Shown one piece after another: positions 35,416 through 44,150 of a DNA stretch of 64,000 bases. Under the pieces are notes generated by a model. It saw nothing but the letters and a program-made list of their open reading frames with translations. It was not told the origin of the DNA and made no database searches. Position 1 is the stretch's first letter. Each line of letters opens with the position of its first letter. The position numbers and the translations under genes are program-made. This DNA comes from Croceimicrobium sp963974215 (GTDB taxonomy: Bacteria > Bacteroidota > Bacteroidia > Flavobacteriales > Schleiferiaceae): contig CAXBBL010000009.1 of the NCBI GenBank assembly GCA_963974215.1, positions 157,367 to 221,366 on the forward strand, read 5' to 3'.

Positions 35416-36321
35416 ATGGAAATCAATTTTAAGTTCTTGAATGAGGCTATAAATACCTCAAAATGTCGAATTAAAAATACCCCGATTAATGAAGGGCTTT
35501 CTTTGGTTTCGATAGATAACCGCGAAAATCACCCCATAGAGATAGAACGCGATATTGATCAAAGCCTGATTCAGTTTTATTTTGGGGCAGAAGGCGAGCT
35601 GTCTTTTCAGTTTCATCAAGGTGCCTATCAGCTGCAGCTGAAAAAGGGGAGGTGTCTACTTTTTTATAATCCTTTGATGGCCCTGCCGCTAAAAATTGAG
35701 TTGAAGGAGAATTCACGCGCGCTTTTCCTTTACATTAAAGTGGAAAATTTACATCGACTTTTTATTGAGGGCTCAGAAGAGCTTGCATTTATAAGTCCCG
35801 ATAATGTAAATAAGAAGTTTTATTCGGAGGCGGAGCTTGAACCTTCTCTAATGGTGGCGGTTAATCAGGTTTTTCAATCGCCCGTACATGGTGCGGCGGA
35901 AAAGGTTTTTTTACACGCCAAGGTTTTAGAGCTTTTGGCTTTATTTTTCAATCGCAAGGAAGGAACAGATGTAGAAGCTTGTCCTTTTTTGGAGGATGAA
36001 GACAATGTGAAAAAGATCCGTTTGGCGAAGAAAATAATACTTGAAAAAATGGCCGATCCTCCCACTATTACGGAATTGGCCAAAGAAATTGGTTTAAACG
36101 AATACCGTTTGAAAGAAGGTTTTAAAAATATTTACGGCACCACGGTTTTCAAGTATCTCAACGACTATCGGTTGGATGTGGCGCGCCAACTTTTAGAGCA
36201 GGATCATGTTAAAGTAAACGAAGCCGCTTATCAAATTGGCTACACCAATCCCAGTCACTTCATCGCGGCTTTCCGTAAGAAATTTGGCGTTACTCCTAAA
36301 AAATACTTACTCCACCGCTAA
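35416..36321 (+). CDS. AraC-family transcriptional regulator
   Basis: A 301-aa regulator: a variable N-terminal sensor-like region (~1-195) and a C-terminal double helix-turn-helix (~200-300) with PPTITELAKEIGLNEYRLKEGFK and the signature VNEAAYQIGYTNPSHFIAAFRKKFGVTPKKY. I use the ATG at 35416; ten more codons upstream (35386) are open but overlap the promoter-like box. Divergent from hemA and 11 bases from hemH, it is probably a haem- or iron-responsive regulator of these genes; that function is inferred from position. Confidence 0.92.
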   Translation: MEINFKFLNEAINTSKCRIKNTPINEGLSLVSIDNRENHPIEIERDIDQSLIQFYFGAEGELSFQFHQGAYQLQLKKGRCLLFYNPLMALPLKIELKENSRALFLYIKVENLHRLFIEGSEELAFISPDNVNKKFYSEAELEPSLMVAVNQVFQSPVHGAAEKVFLHAKVLELLALFFNRKEGTDVEACPFLEDEDNVKKIRLAKKIILEKMADPPTITELAKEIGLNEYRLKEGFKNIYGTTVFKYLNDYRLDVARQLLEQDHVKVNEAAYQIGYTNPSHFIAAFRKKFGVTPKKYLLHR

Positions 36322-36332
36322 GCAAAATACAA

Positions 36333-37358
36333 ATGAAAAATGCAATCCTTTTAGTGAATCTTGGTTCACCTGATTCTTATGCTGTAAAAGACGTACGCCG
36401 CTATTTGGGCGAATTTTTAATGGACGAAAGAGTAATCGATTTCCCGCATTGGTTTCGCACGTTTTTAATCAAAGGGATAATTTTAAATACCCGTCCTAAA
36501 AAATCAGCGGCAGCTTATCAAAGTATATGGTGGGACGAAGGTTCGCCCTTAATGGTTTTAAGCAAGCGCTTGCAGAAAGCAGTGCAAAAGGAAACGAAAC
36601 TGCCTGTTGCCTTAGGAATGCGTTATGGTACTCCTTCTATTTATGAGGCAATTAAAGGTTTACAAGACGAAAATCCCGACTTGGAGAATATCAGTCTTAT
36701 TCCGCTTTATCCACATTATGCAATGAGTAGCTATGAAACGGTGGTAGTGAAAGCGCGGGAAGTGGTGGAAGAGCATTTCCCCCATCTTATGATGAAAGTA
36801 AAAAAGCCATTCTATAATGATCCTGCCTATGTAGAAATTTTGGCACAGTCGCTTAAGGATGCTTTACCAGCCGATTACGATCAAATATTATTCAGCTATC
36901 ACGGTGTGCCTGAACGCCAAATTAAAAAGGGCGATGTTTCACAAGCACATTGCTTAAATGTGGCCAATTGTTGCCAAAAAGATAGTCCAGTGCAGCAGTT
37001 TTGTTACCGTCATCAAACCGTCGATACTACCCGCTTAGTAGCCGAAAAGTTAAACTTAGATGCGAAAAAATACAGCACTAGTTTTCAAAGTAGACTCGGG
37101 CCAATACAGTGGCTTACTCCTTATACCGACAAAACGATTGAAGACTTCGCTAAGAATGGCGTCACGAAATTAGTGGTGCTTTGTCCCGCCTTTGTCTCCG
37201 ATTGCTTAGAAACGATAGAAGAGATTGGTGAGGAAGCTCGCGAGAGTTTCTTGCATCATGGAGGCGAGGAGTTTACCTTGGTGCCCTGCTTAAATGATCA
37301 AAGCGATTGGGCCAAATTATTGGCTCATTACGGTGAGGAAATGTTGGTAAATGTTTAA
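36333..37358 (+). CDS. hemH: Ferrochelatase
   Basis: Inserts iron into the porphyrin in the last steps of haem synthesis. Motifs seen are ILLVNLGSPDS at the N-terminus, GMRYGTPSIYEAI, the active-site ILFSYHGVPERQIKKGD with its histidine, SFQSRLGPIQWLTPYTD, and CPAFVSDCLETIEEI with the catalytic glutamate. 341 aa, usual. It is co-directional with araC, 11 bases downstream, so the pathway is split into two divergent units. Confidence 0.97.
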   Translation: MKNAILLVNLGSPDSYAVKDVRRYLGEFLMDERVIDFPHWFRTFLIKGIILNTRPKKSAAAYQSIWWDEGSPLMVLSKRLQKAVQKETKLPVALGMRYGTPSIYEAIKGLQDENPDLENISLIPLYPHYAMSSYETVVVKAREVVEEHFPHLMMKVKKPFYNDPAYVEILAQSLKDALPADYDQILFSYHGVPERQIKKGDVSQAHCLNVANCCQKDSPVQQFCYRHQTVDTTRLVAEKLNLDAKKYSTSFQSRLGPIQWLTPYTDKTIEDFAKNGVTKLVVLCPAFVSDCLETIEEIGEEARESFLHHGGEEFTLVPCLNDQSDWAKLLAHYGEEMLVNV

Positions 37359-37428
37359 TTGAAACCAAAAAGAAAGCAATTATTTTTAATGTAATGGTTT
37401 TTAGTATCTTTAAGCCAAATTCATTCCT

Positions 37429-38148
37429 ATGAAGAAAATCCTTACGCTCGTTTTTTCAATTTCGCTCTTATTTCTGCAGGGACAGGTAATGAATCGTACC
37501 GTCGAAGACTGCAATAATAATGGTAACTCCATCTACGATGTTTTAGCCAGCGGCAAAGCCTTAATTGTAGCTTCCAAAGGTTTTGATTGTTCCATTTGTG
37601 TAAATCGTGCGCCCGCTTGGGGGGCGTGGGCTACCAATAATCAACAGCAAGTTGCGGTGTGGGGCGCCATGACGAATACCTACAGCTCTTCTATCCCTAG
37701 CTGCAACATGCTGAACAATTGGGTAAGCACGCATGGCTGGTCGGATATCTACACTTTTATTGATAGTAGTCAGTATTTTTTCGCCACTGGTACACCGCGT
37801 TATTTAGTTTACTCTCCGGTAGATAGCTCGCTAATTTATCAAGGAAGTAATGATGCTCAAGCACGCAATTTAGCACTCAATGCAAGTCAAACTGGACTCA
37901 GTTTACGACAAAATAGAAGCCTCGAAGGGATTAATTTTTTCATTAACAAGGGATCTTTGCACTTTTCTGGGGTGCCAGCCGAAAATATTTTAGTAGAAAT
38001 TTATAACCTTACTGGGCAAAAAGAGAAGGTTCAAAAGGTAAGCAAAGACAATGCTGTACTGCCTTTAAATGATTTGGCTAAGGGTATCTACCTGATGCGT
38101 TTAAGTAGTAAAGGTCAGGCGATTACACGTAAGATAGTATTATCGTAA
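37429..38148 (+). CDS. Secreted thioredoxin-fold protein with T9SS sorting domain
   Basis: A 239-aa exported protein: signal peptide (~1-18, ending LFLQGQ), a small thioredoxin-like domain with an active-site-like FDCSICVNRAPAW (CxxC) and a cis-proline-like GTPRYLVYSP, then a C-terminal T9SS type A sorting domain (~165-239; ILVEIYNLTGQKE ... LAKGIYLMRLSSKGQ). It may carry out disulfide or thiol chemistry at the cell surface. The sorting domain lacks the common YPNP start, so this part is moderately certain. Confidence 0.72.
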   Translation: MKKILTLVFSISLLFLQGQVMNRTVEDCNNNGNSIYDVLASGKALIVASKGFDCSICVNRAPAWGAWATNNQQQVAVWGAMTNTYSSSIPSCNMLNNWVSTHGWSDIYTFIDSSQYFFATGTPRYLVYSPVDSSLIYQGSNDAQARNLALNASQTGLSLRQNRSLEGINFFINKGSLHFSGVPAENILVEIYNLTGQKEKVQKVSKDNAVLPLNDLAKGIYLMRLSSKGQAITRKIVLS

Positions 38149-38178
38149 ATAATTTATAAAAAAAGCATTTAAGCTCCG

Positions 38179-38202
38179 TAGCTTTGCCGCCCATTTTAGG
38201 AG
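38179..38202 (+). promoter_or_regulatory. Putative typA promoter and ribosome-binding site
   Basis: TAGCTTTG (38179-38186) matches the TAnnTTTG -7 box. AGGAG (38198-38202) lies seven bases before the typA ATG, an unusually good Shine-Dalgarno for this kind of genome. No clear -33 TTG was found. Confidence 0.4.
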
Positions 38203-38209
38203 CTTAATT

Positions 38210-40006
38210 ATGAATTTGCGAAACATAGCAATTATTGCCCACGTAGATCACGGGAAAACGACATTAGTAGACAAAATGCTACTAGCCTGTAAAACCTTTG
38301 CTGATCACGAAACCCCCGGAGAATTAGTGATGGATAGTAATGACCTCGAAAAGGAAAGAGGAATTACCATTCTATCCAAAAACGTTTCCGTACAATACAA
38401 AGATATCAAGATTAATATTCTCGATACACCTGGTCACAGTGACTTTGGTGGAGAAGTAGAGCGGGTATTAAACATGGCCGATGGCGTTGTACTTTTAGTA
38501 GATGCTTTTGAAGGCCCCATGCCACAAACACGTTTTGTATTAGGAAAAGCCCTTGAATTAGGACTTAAGCCTATCGTTGTTATTAATAAAGTTGATAAAC
38601 CCAACTGTACTCCTGATGAAGTACATGAGATGGTTTTCGATTTAATGTTTGCTTTAGAGGCGACTGAAGATCAGCTTAATTTCCCCACCATTTATGGTAG
38701 TGCGAAAAATGGCTGGATGAGCGAAGATTGGAAGAACCCTACCGATAATATTAATCCTTTATTGGATTGCATCGTAGCGAATATTCCCGCCCCAACCCCG
38801 AATGAGGGAACTACACAAATGCTTATCACCAGCTTAGATTTTTCTTCTTACATCGGAAGAATTGCCATTGGTAGAGTACACCGCGGAAGCTTAATGCCAA
38901 ACCAGCAAATTACCTTGGTAAAGCGCGATGGCACTAAAGTGAAGTCGAGGGTAAAAGACTTATTTATTTTCGACGGTTTCGAAAAACGTAAGGCAGCCAA
39001 AGTAGAAAGCGGAGAAATCTGTGCGATTACGGGTATCGAAGGTTTTGAAATTGGTGATACTATCGCTGATGCCGAAAACCCCGAAGCATTACCTACCATC
39101 AATATTGACAAGCCTACCATGAGTATGCTTTTCACGATCAACGATTCTCCGTTCTTCGGTAAAGAAGGTAAATTTGTTACCTCTCGTCACCTGAACGATC
39201 GTTTAATGAAGGAGCTTGAGAAAAACTTAGCCTTACGCGTAGAAAGTGCGGGTACGGCCGATAGCTTTAGAGTATTTGGACGTGGTGTTTTACACCTTTC
39301 GGTTTTAATCGAAACCATGCGCCGTGAAGGATACGAATTGCAAATTGGTCAGCCTCAGGTAATTTTCCGTGAAATTGACGGGCGCAAGCACGAGCCAATG
39401 GAAGATTTAACCATCGACCTTCCCGAAAATGTAAGTGGTAAAGCGATTGAAGCCGTTACGCAACGTAAAGGTGAAATGACGCAAATGGTACCGAAAGGCG
39501 ACCGCATGCACTTAGAGTTTGAAATTCCTTCGCGTGGGATTATCGGTTTAAGAAGTTACTTAATGACTGCCACCGCAGGTGAGGCCGTAATGTCGCATCG
39601 CTTTAAGGATTACCAACCTTTTAAAGGAGAGATTCCAGGGCGTCAAAATGGTTCTTTAATATCTTTGGAAACTGGTAAGGCTATTCCTTACTCTATCAAT
39701 AACTTACAAGATCGCGGACGCTTTTTCGTAGCGCCAAACTCTGAGATTTACGAAGGTCAGGTAATTGGTGAGAACAACCGTCCCGGAGATCTTACCATCA
39801 ACATTACCAAGGCCAAGAAAATGAGTAACATGCGTTCCTCCGGTGCGGATGATAAAATGCGTATCGCTCCTCACACTCAATTCTCATTAGAAGAAGCTTT
39901 GGAATATATTCAGGGTGATGAGTACGTAGAAGTAACGCCAAATTCTATCCGTCTAAGAAAAATTTTCCTGATGGAAACGGAGAGAAAAAGAGGCGTAAAG
40001 CTTTAA
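38210..40006 (+). CDS. typA: Ribosome-associated GTPase TypA/BipA
   Basis: Translational GTPase of the EF-G superfamily needed for ribosome assembly and stress growth. G1 is AHVDHGKTT, G2 lies in ERGITI, G3 is DTPGHSDF, and G4 is NKVDKP. Then come the EF-Tu-like domain 2, EF-G-like domains, and the BipA-specific C-terminus (SSGADDKMRIAPHTQFSLEEALEYIQGDEYVEVTP). 598 aa, normal. It has its own promoter-like signal and terminator, so it is probably monocistronic. Confidence 0.97.
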   Translation: MNLRNIAIIAHVDHGKTTLVDKMLLACKTFADHETPGELVMDSNDLEKERGITILSKNVSVQYKDIKINILDTPGHSDFGGEVERVLNMADGVVLLVDAFEGPMPQTRFVLGKALELGLKPIVVINKVDKPNCTPDEVHEMVFDLMFALEATEDQLNFPTIYGSAKNGWMSEDWKNPTDNINPLLDCIVANIPAPTPNEGTTQMLITSLDFSSYIGRIAIGRVHRGSLMPNQQITLVKRDGTKVKSRVKDLFIFDGFEKRKAAKVESGEICAITGIEGFEIGDTIADAENPEALPTINIDKPTMSMLFTINDSPFFGKEGKFVTSRHLNDRLMKELEKNLALRVESAGTADSFRVFGRGVLHLSVLIETMRREGYELQIGQPQVIFREIDGRKHEPMEDLTIDLPENVSGKAIEAVTQRKGEMTQMVPKGDRMHLEFEIPSRGIIGLRSYLMTATAGEAVMSHRFKDYQPFKGEIPGRQNGSLISLETGKAIPYSINNLQDRGRFFVAPNSEIYEGQVIGENNRPGDLTINITKAKKMSNMRSSGADDKMRIAPHTQFSLEEALEYIQGDEYVEVTPNSIRLRKIFLMETERKRGVKL

Positions 40007-40020
40007 TACTAAAACCTTTG

Positions 40021-40049
40021 AAAGGCGCTCCATTAGGGGCGCCTTTTTT
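40021..40049 (+). terminator. Rho-independent terminator of typA
   Basis: AAAGGCGC-TCC-ATTA-GGG-GCGCCTTT forms an 11-bp stem with a 4-base loop, followed by TTT. It starts 14 bases after the typA stop. Confidence 0.92.
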
Positions 40050-40103
40050 GTTTGGGGTATTTGGTGGCTTTCGCCAGATGCGTAGAATGGGTGTTTTCGT
40101 TTT

Positions 40104-40619
40104 TTAATTAATGAGATGCTAAAACGTTTAGCCATGACAGATTCATTTAGTGATTCCGTTTCTTAACCCTGCTTCTCGATAAAGTGAAGTTTCTCAAGAT
40201 GTTTTAAACTCCTTTTTTGCTTAATCAAAAAAGAAGGAACCGAACGAAGTGAGCTCAGCCATTCCATTAAAAGTAAGCTCTCTTGGCTAAAAAAATCAAG
40301 GCTCCAATTCCTCTCTTCAAAAATCTTCATGAAAGGCAAGCTCGGTGGGCGAGCTCATTTCAATCGCTTCCCAACTCGCTAAGCCTTTCATTTTTATTTT
40401 TGGCGCTCGTAATTGAGGCCGGATGACCTACTAATAACGAATCAGACTAAATTGTAATATGAGTCTTCGTTTATCTGATTACGGGCTACATGTCATCAAA
40501 TCTTCTTGGTTTTAAAGCCTAAAACTCTTCTCTCAGCATGACCCTTACAGTAGAGATTGCCGCGCCTTGGATGCATTTAAAAGGTACGGTCACCCTGAAC
40601 TTGTTTCAGGGTCTTTTTT
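40104..40619 (+). ncRNA. 516-bp candidate structured RNA / repeat unit, copy 1
   Basis: First of two direct copies in a 1.4-kb gene-free gap. Nested complementary arms: CTTTTTTG/CAAAAAAG (40212-40219/40226-40233); AGCCA/TGGCT (40257-40261/40284-40288); GGCTCCAATT/AATTGAGGCC (40300-40309/40411-40420) enclosing ATGAAAGGC/GCCTTTCAT (40329-40337/40383-40391) enclosing AGCTCG/CGAGCT (40339-40344/40350-40355); GATGAC/GTCATC (40422-40427/40492-40497) enclosing AATCAGA/TCTGATT (40440-40446/40474-40480). It ends with a terminator-like hairpin plus T6 (40592-40619), which orients a transcript on the plus strand. No ORF and no clear promoter were seen. It could be a structured RNA or a palindromic repetitive element; I do not recognise an Rfam class. 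Confidence 0.55.
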
Positions 40620-40754
40620 GGTTTTAGGAGAATCAATCATGGGAGTCGCACAATTAATCAAAAAAATCTCTTTGAAGAACCAGTCTATTTGTAATGCTCT
40701 ATCATAAATCCCGAAGGGATGACATTATAGTAGAAATCTGGTTTTTTTAGATTG
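40620..40754. other. Spacer between the two 516-bp copies
   Basis: 135 non-coding bases. It contains a short AT-rich stretch with ATCCCGAAGGGAT (40711-40723), a small palindrome of a kind that looks repetitive, followed by GACATTATAGTAGA. I see no gene or mobile-element end. Confidence 0.5.
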
Positions 40755-41270
40755 TTAATTAATGAGATGCTGAAACGAGTTACCCATGACATCTTTTTTA
40801 ATGCGTTGATTTTCAATGGGCACCTCGCGATAGAGTAAGCATTCTCAAGATACTTTAGACTCCTTTTTTGCATAATCAAAAAAGAAGGAACCGAACGAAG
40901 TGAGCTCAGGCATTCAAATAAGAGATATTATACATGCCTAAAAAAATCAAGGCTCCAATTCCTCTCTTCAAAAATCTTCATGAAAGTCAAGCTCGGTGGG
41001 CGAGCTCATTTCAATCGCTTCCCAACTTGCTAAGCCTTTCATTTTTATTTTTGGCGCTCGTAATTGAGGCCGGATGACCTACTAATAACGAATCAGACTA
41101 AATTGTAATATGAGTCTTCGTTTATCTGATTACGGGCTACATGTCATCAAATCTTCTTGGTTTTAAAGCCTAAAACTCTTCTCTCAGCATGACCCTTACA
41201 GTAGAGATTGCCGCGCCTTGGTTGCATTTAAAAGGTACGGTCACCCTGAACTTGTTTCAGGGTCTTTTTT
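40755..41270 (+). ncRNA. 516-bp candidate structured RNA / repeat unit, copy 2
   Basis: Exactly the same length as copy 1 and 651 bp downstream. The last ~330 bp are nearly identical to copy 1 (three differences seen), while the first ~180 bp have diverged. In the diverged part the stem AGCCA/TGGCT has become AGGCA/TGCCT (40908-40912/40935-40939), a compensatory C-G to G-C change, with the 22-base loop length kept although its sequence differs. The terminal hairpin ACCCTGAA/TTCAGGGT plus T6 lies at 41243-41270. One arm (ATGAAAGTC) has a mismatch relative to copy 1. The remainder of the gap to 41404 holds nothing recognisable. Confidence 0.55.
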
Positions 41271-41404
41271 AATTATAAAACCCTATTAATTAGTCTATTA
41301 TGGATAAAGCTACCTAGTCTATATTTTGCTTGCGGTGAAATATCATCAATTCATCCCCTTAACGCATCTTGCAGCGCGAACTCAATGGCCACGTCCGTAA
41401 ATTC

Positions 41405-41755
41405 TCAATTCCTGGCATCCCATTCCATCGCTGCCGCAACAATCTCTTCGAGCGCATCTAGCGGAAGCGACTCTAAACTGGTTAAGTAAATACCTTTCAT
41501 TCTTTTGCGATCGCGAATTTGCAACAGGCCCGTGGGGTCGGTAAACTGATGAGCATGGGTGAAACAGAGTTCAATACCGCCGCTTTTTTGGGGATTGCAA
41601 TAGCAAATCCACTTCTTGCCAATGTAAAAGGGTAGGCCGTAAGAGATTTTCGACTTAAGTCCCTTGCTGAGAAAGTAGTTGTGCAGGAAATCCATAATTT
41701 CTTTTGCCGGACTGGGACTTTTGAAAATAAAATTTTCGACGGGGGAGAGATGCAT
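41405..41755 (-). CDS. DUF1801 domain protein
   Basis: A 116-aa protein of the DUF1801/YdhG-like family: SPAKEIMDFLHNYFLSKGLKSKISYGLPFYIGKKWICYCNPQKSGGIELCFTHA, with the conserved SYGxPFY core and a C-terminal helical part (SLPLDALEEIVAAAMEWD). Small cytosolic proteins of this family have no settled function. It is divergent from yceI, separated by about 190 bases. Confidence 0.82.
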   Translation of the reverse strand: MHLSPVENFIFKSPSPAKEIMDFLHNYFLSKGLKSKISYGLPFYIGKKWICYCNPQKSGGIELCFTHAHQFTDPTGLLQIRDRKRMKGIYLTSLESLPLDALEEIVAAAMEWDARN

Positions 41756-41878
41756 AGCTTAAAATGAGGAGGCAAGTTCGAGAAAAATCGGCTGAGTTTT
41801 TAGAGTTAAGGAAAATTGTGCGTTTAGAAGAGAAGTTGATCAGCTCAGGCATCTACCGAAAGGTTTTACAAAAAGATA

Positions 41879-41927
41879 TTGATGTTTAAACATTAATTGT
41901 ATATTTGCATCAGTGTTTGAACATCAA
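41879..41927 (+). promoter_or_regulatory. yceI promoter with paired MarR-type operators
   Basis: A textbook Bacteroidota promoter: TTG (41879-41881), 18-base spacer, TATATTTG (41900-41907). Two dyads flank the -7 box: TGTTTAAACATTAATT (from 41883, with the perfect palindrome TGTTTAAACA) and TGTTTGAACATCAATT (from 41914). Palindromes of this TTGATGTTTAAACATCAA type are typical MarR-family sites. No MarR gene is near, so the regulator would be encoded elsewhere. Confidence 0.65.
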
Positions 41928-41947
41928 TTAATTAAAAAATAGATACG

Positions 41948-42493
41948 ATGAATACCAAAAAATGGACCTTAGACCCTGCGCACACTAATATTCAGTTTAA
42001 AGCCAAGCATTTGATGATTACTACCGTAACTGGTAATTTTTCGTCTTTCAGCGGAAGCGTAGAAACAGAAGGGGATGATTTTAGTACCGGTAAGTTTAGC
42101 TTTACTGCTGATGTAAGCAGTATATCTACGGGCAGTACAGACCGTGACAATCACCTAAAAAGTGATGACTTTTTTAACGTCGAGTCTTTTCCTCATTTAA
42201 CTTTTGTAGGAACGGAAATTAAGAAGGTAGACGGCGACGAATTTGAATTGCACGGTGAAATGACGATTCGTGATGTAACTAAGCCCGTTGTGTTAAAGGT
42301 AGAAATTGGTGGCGTTGCGGTAGATCCTTGGGGAAATACCAAGGCGGGATTTTCTTTTAAGAGTAAGATCAATCGTAAGGATTTTGGTCTTAAATTCCAC
42401 GTGGTAAACGAAGCGGGTAACTTACTAGTTTCAGACGAAATAAAATTAGAAGGTGAAGTGCAGCTAGGAGTAGCTGAAGCAGTTGAAGCTTAA
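41948..42493 (+). CDS. YceI-family lipocalin-like protein
   Basis: A 181-aa YceI-domain protein (W-LDPAHTNIQFKAKHLMITTVTGNFSSFSG ... RDNHLKSDDFFNVESFPHLTF ... GEMTIRDVTKPVVLKVEIGG). The fold binds isoprenoid-type lipids such as polyprenols. There is no signal peptide at the ATG at 41948, so this copy appears cytosolic, unlike many periplasmic homologues. The operator-rich promoter upstream and strong terminator downstream suggest a tightly regulated single gene. Confidence 0.92.
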   Translation: MNTKKWTLDPAHTNIQFKAKHLMITTVTGNFSSFSGSVETEGDDFSTGKFSFTADVSSISTGSTDRDNHLKSDDFFNVESFPHLTFVGTEIKKVDGDEFELHGEMTIRDVTKPVVLKVEIGGVAVDPWGNTKAGFSFKSKINRKDFGLKFHVVNEAGNLLVSDEIKLEGEVQLGVAEAVEA

Positions 42494-42524
42494 GATTTTT
42501 AACCTCTCTCTCTCTAGAGGATTG

Positions 42525-42560
42525 AAAAGCCACCTTTCATATTAGAAGGGTGGCTTTTTT
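42525..42560. terminator. Bidirectional terminator between yceI and the oxygenase gene
   Basis: A 14-bp stem: AAAAGCCACCTTTC (42525-42538) against GAAGGGTGGCTTTT (42545-42558), with one G-T pair and a 6-base loop, flanked by T6 on the plus strand and a short T run on the minus strand. It serves two convergent genes. Confidence 0.9.
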
Positions 42561-42562
42561 AT

Positions 42563-43219
42563 TTATAAGAAGCTGAGCTCTTTTTCTTTATCCAATAACC
42601 AGGTGGTTAGGCTATAGCGTGGCTGAATACTGGGTAGAACTTCATGGACCATTTCACTTTTAAAAACTACCAGACGGTTCATGCGCGGGGCAATGGTTTG
42701 TAGTTTTTTGATACGCTGGTCGAAGATGTCTAACTCGCCGCCGTCGCCCGGTTGCCAGTTTTCGTTGAGATAATATACCATCGACAAAACACGGTGTGGC
42801 TTCTCGCGGAAGCGATCGCGGTGTTTTAAATACCCTTTACCGGGCGGGTAAAAGGTATAGTGACTTTCTAAATCTTTGAGATTGAGGTAAAGCGAGCGAT
42901 TAGCAAAAGCGATAAAGTTTTCGATAAATTGGTAATAGCATTCTATGCTGGGATGTAAATCGTCCGTTTCTATCCAGCGAATAAAGTCGCCGCGAATACT
43001 TTCGTCTACTTGATGCAGCACAGCTTTACCTATACCCGATTTTTTAAACTCGTCCTCTGCTTTGAGTTCTAATAAGCGGTTTTTAATGCTTAAGGCTTGC
43101 TCGGTTAAAAGTAAATCATCAATTATCGCGAAGCCGTTTTCTACTAGATCGTCGATAATTTTCTCAAGAACTGGAAGCTGTTCAGTAGGAATACTTTCCA
43201 GTGGAATGTTTATTTTCAA
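42563..43219 (-). CDS. 2OG-Fe(II) oxygenase (prolyl-hydroxylase-like)
   Basis: A 218-aa double-stranded beta-helix oxygenase. The iron ligands H-x-D lie in YLKHRDRF and the distal His in SEMVHEVLPS; the 2-oxoglutarate arginine is in PRYSLTTWL. YYLNENWQPGDGGELDIF is typical of the P4H-like family. The N-terminal ~80 residues are helical (LVENGFAIIDDLLL). The substrate is probably a protein residue (proline or other), but nothing adjacent names it. Confidence 0.87.
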   Translation of the reverse strand: MKINIPLESIPTEQLPVLEKIIDDLVENGFAIIDDLLLTEQALSIKNRLLELKAEDEFKKSGIGKAVLHQVDESIRGDFIRWIETDDLHPSIECYYQFIENFIAFANRSLYLNLKDLESHYTFYPPGKGYLKHRDRFREKPHRVLSMVYYLNENWQPGDGGELDIFDQRIKKLQTIAPRMNRLVVFKSEMVHEVLPSIQPRYSLTTWLLDKEKELSFL

Positions 43220-43317
43220 AGGCCTTTAAATCAGTTTGGCAAAGTAGTTTTTATTAAGGGAGAATTTTTGCTTCTACCGCTAATTTTCGGGGATTAAAAA
43301 TAAGGTAGGCAACTAAT

Positions 43318-44085
43318 TTAGTTGCCCTTGCTTTGACGAAATAACCATTGCATCATCATGGGGTCGCTATAGGCGGCAATCCAGGCAAAATGTCCCACTT
43401 CTGGATATTGGGTATAGCCTGGAGATGCGCCTGCTTCACTGAGAGCCATTAACATATCGCGTGAGTAGGATGGGGAAACGGCATCGTCTAAGGCGCCGTG
43501 GAAAATCCACATTGGAATATGGGCGAATTTAGCGGCCTGCTTGGGGTCGCCCGCTCCGCAAACGGGTACCGCAGCAGCAAAGACATTGGGGTGACGGCTA
43601 ATCGCATCGAAGGTGCCAAAACCGCCCATGGACAGGCCGGTAATATAGATGCGATTGGTATCTACTGCTAAGTTCTTTTTTGCTTCGGTAATTAGCTCCA
43701 TAACCAACTCTAAGGTTTTACTAGGCTGTTTTTGCAGTGTCATCTCTTTCTCCGATAAATTGTCCCATCTCAATTTCTCGGGGCACTGGGGCGCAATAAC
43801 GATAGCGGGATGCATTTTTAAATTATAATCGGAAGCAAAATTTAAAACGCCCCAAGTAAGTTGCGCTTCGTTATCATTGCCGCGCTCGCCCGAACCATGT
43901 AGGAAAATGACCAAGGGGTATTTTAGGCTGGGAGCATAATCGGGAATTAATAAGCGATAGGGCAAAGAATCGCCTTGTTCGTTTACGTAGTTTTCATAGG
44001 AAAAGTGATCCGCTTGAGCGAAGGAGGTATGGGTAATACAAAAGAAGATTAAAAGGAGGAAGAGGCTGAGGTGGGTAGTTTTCAT
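43318..44085 (-). CDS. Secreted alpha/beta-hydrolase (esterase/peptidase-like)
   Basis: A 255-aa exported hydrolase: signal peptide MKTTHLSLFLLLIFFCITHTSFAQA, then PLVIFLHGSGERGNDNE (oxyanion-hole HGSGERG), the nucleophile elbow ITGLSMGGFGTF, an aspartate in FHGALDDAVSP, and the catalytic histidine in EVGHFAWIAAY. It resembles the phospholipase/carboxylesterase and PHB-depolymerase-like group (DUF-type 'prolyl oligopeptidase family'). A periplasmic or secreted esterase is likely; its substrate is unknown. Confidence 0.87.
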   Translation of the reverse strand: MKTTHLSLFLLLIFFCITHTSFAQADHFSYENYVNEQGDSLPYRLLIPDYAPSLKYPLVIFLHGSGERGNDNEAQLTWGVLNFASDYNLKMHPAIVIAPQCPEKLRWDNLSEKEMTLQKQPSKTLELVMELITEAKKNLAVDTNRIYITGLSMGGFGTFDAISRHPNVFAAAVPVCGAGDPKQAAKFAHIPMWIFHGALDDAVSPSYSRDMLMALSEAGASPGYTQYPEVGHFAWIAAYSDPMMMQWLFRQSKGN

Positions 44086-44150
44086 AGTAGCAATATTGCA
44101 TCGGAAGATAAATATATGTCATTACTCACAAGGCGAACAAGCTATTATCA

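Noticed and set aside
28108..37358. Haem cluster as a novel system
   Set aside because: All eight enzymes are standard C5-pathway proteins in a common Bacteroidota order; only the control region and HemB metal site deserved comment.
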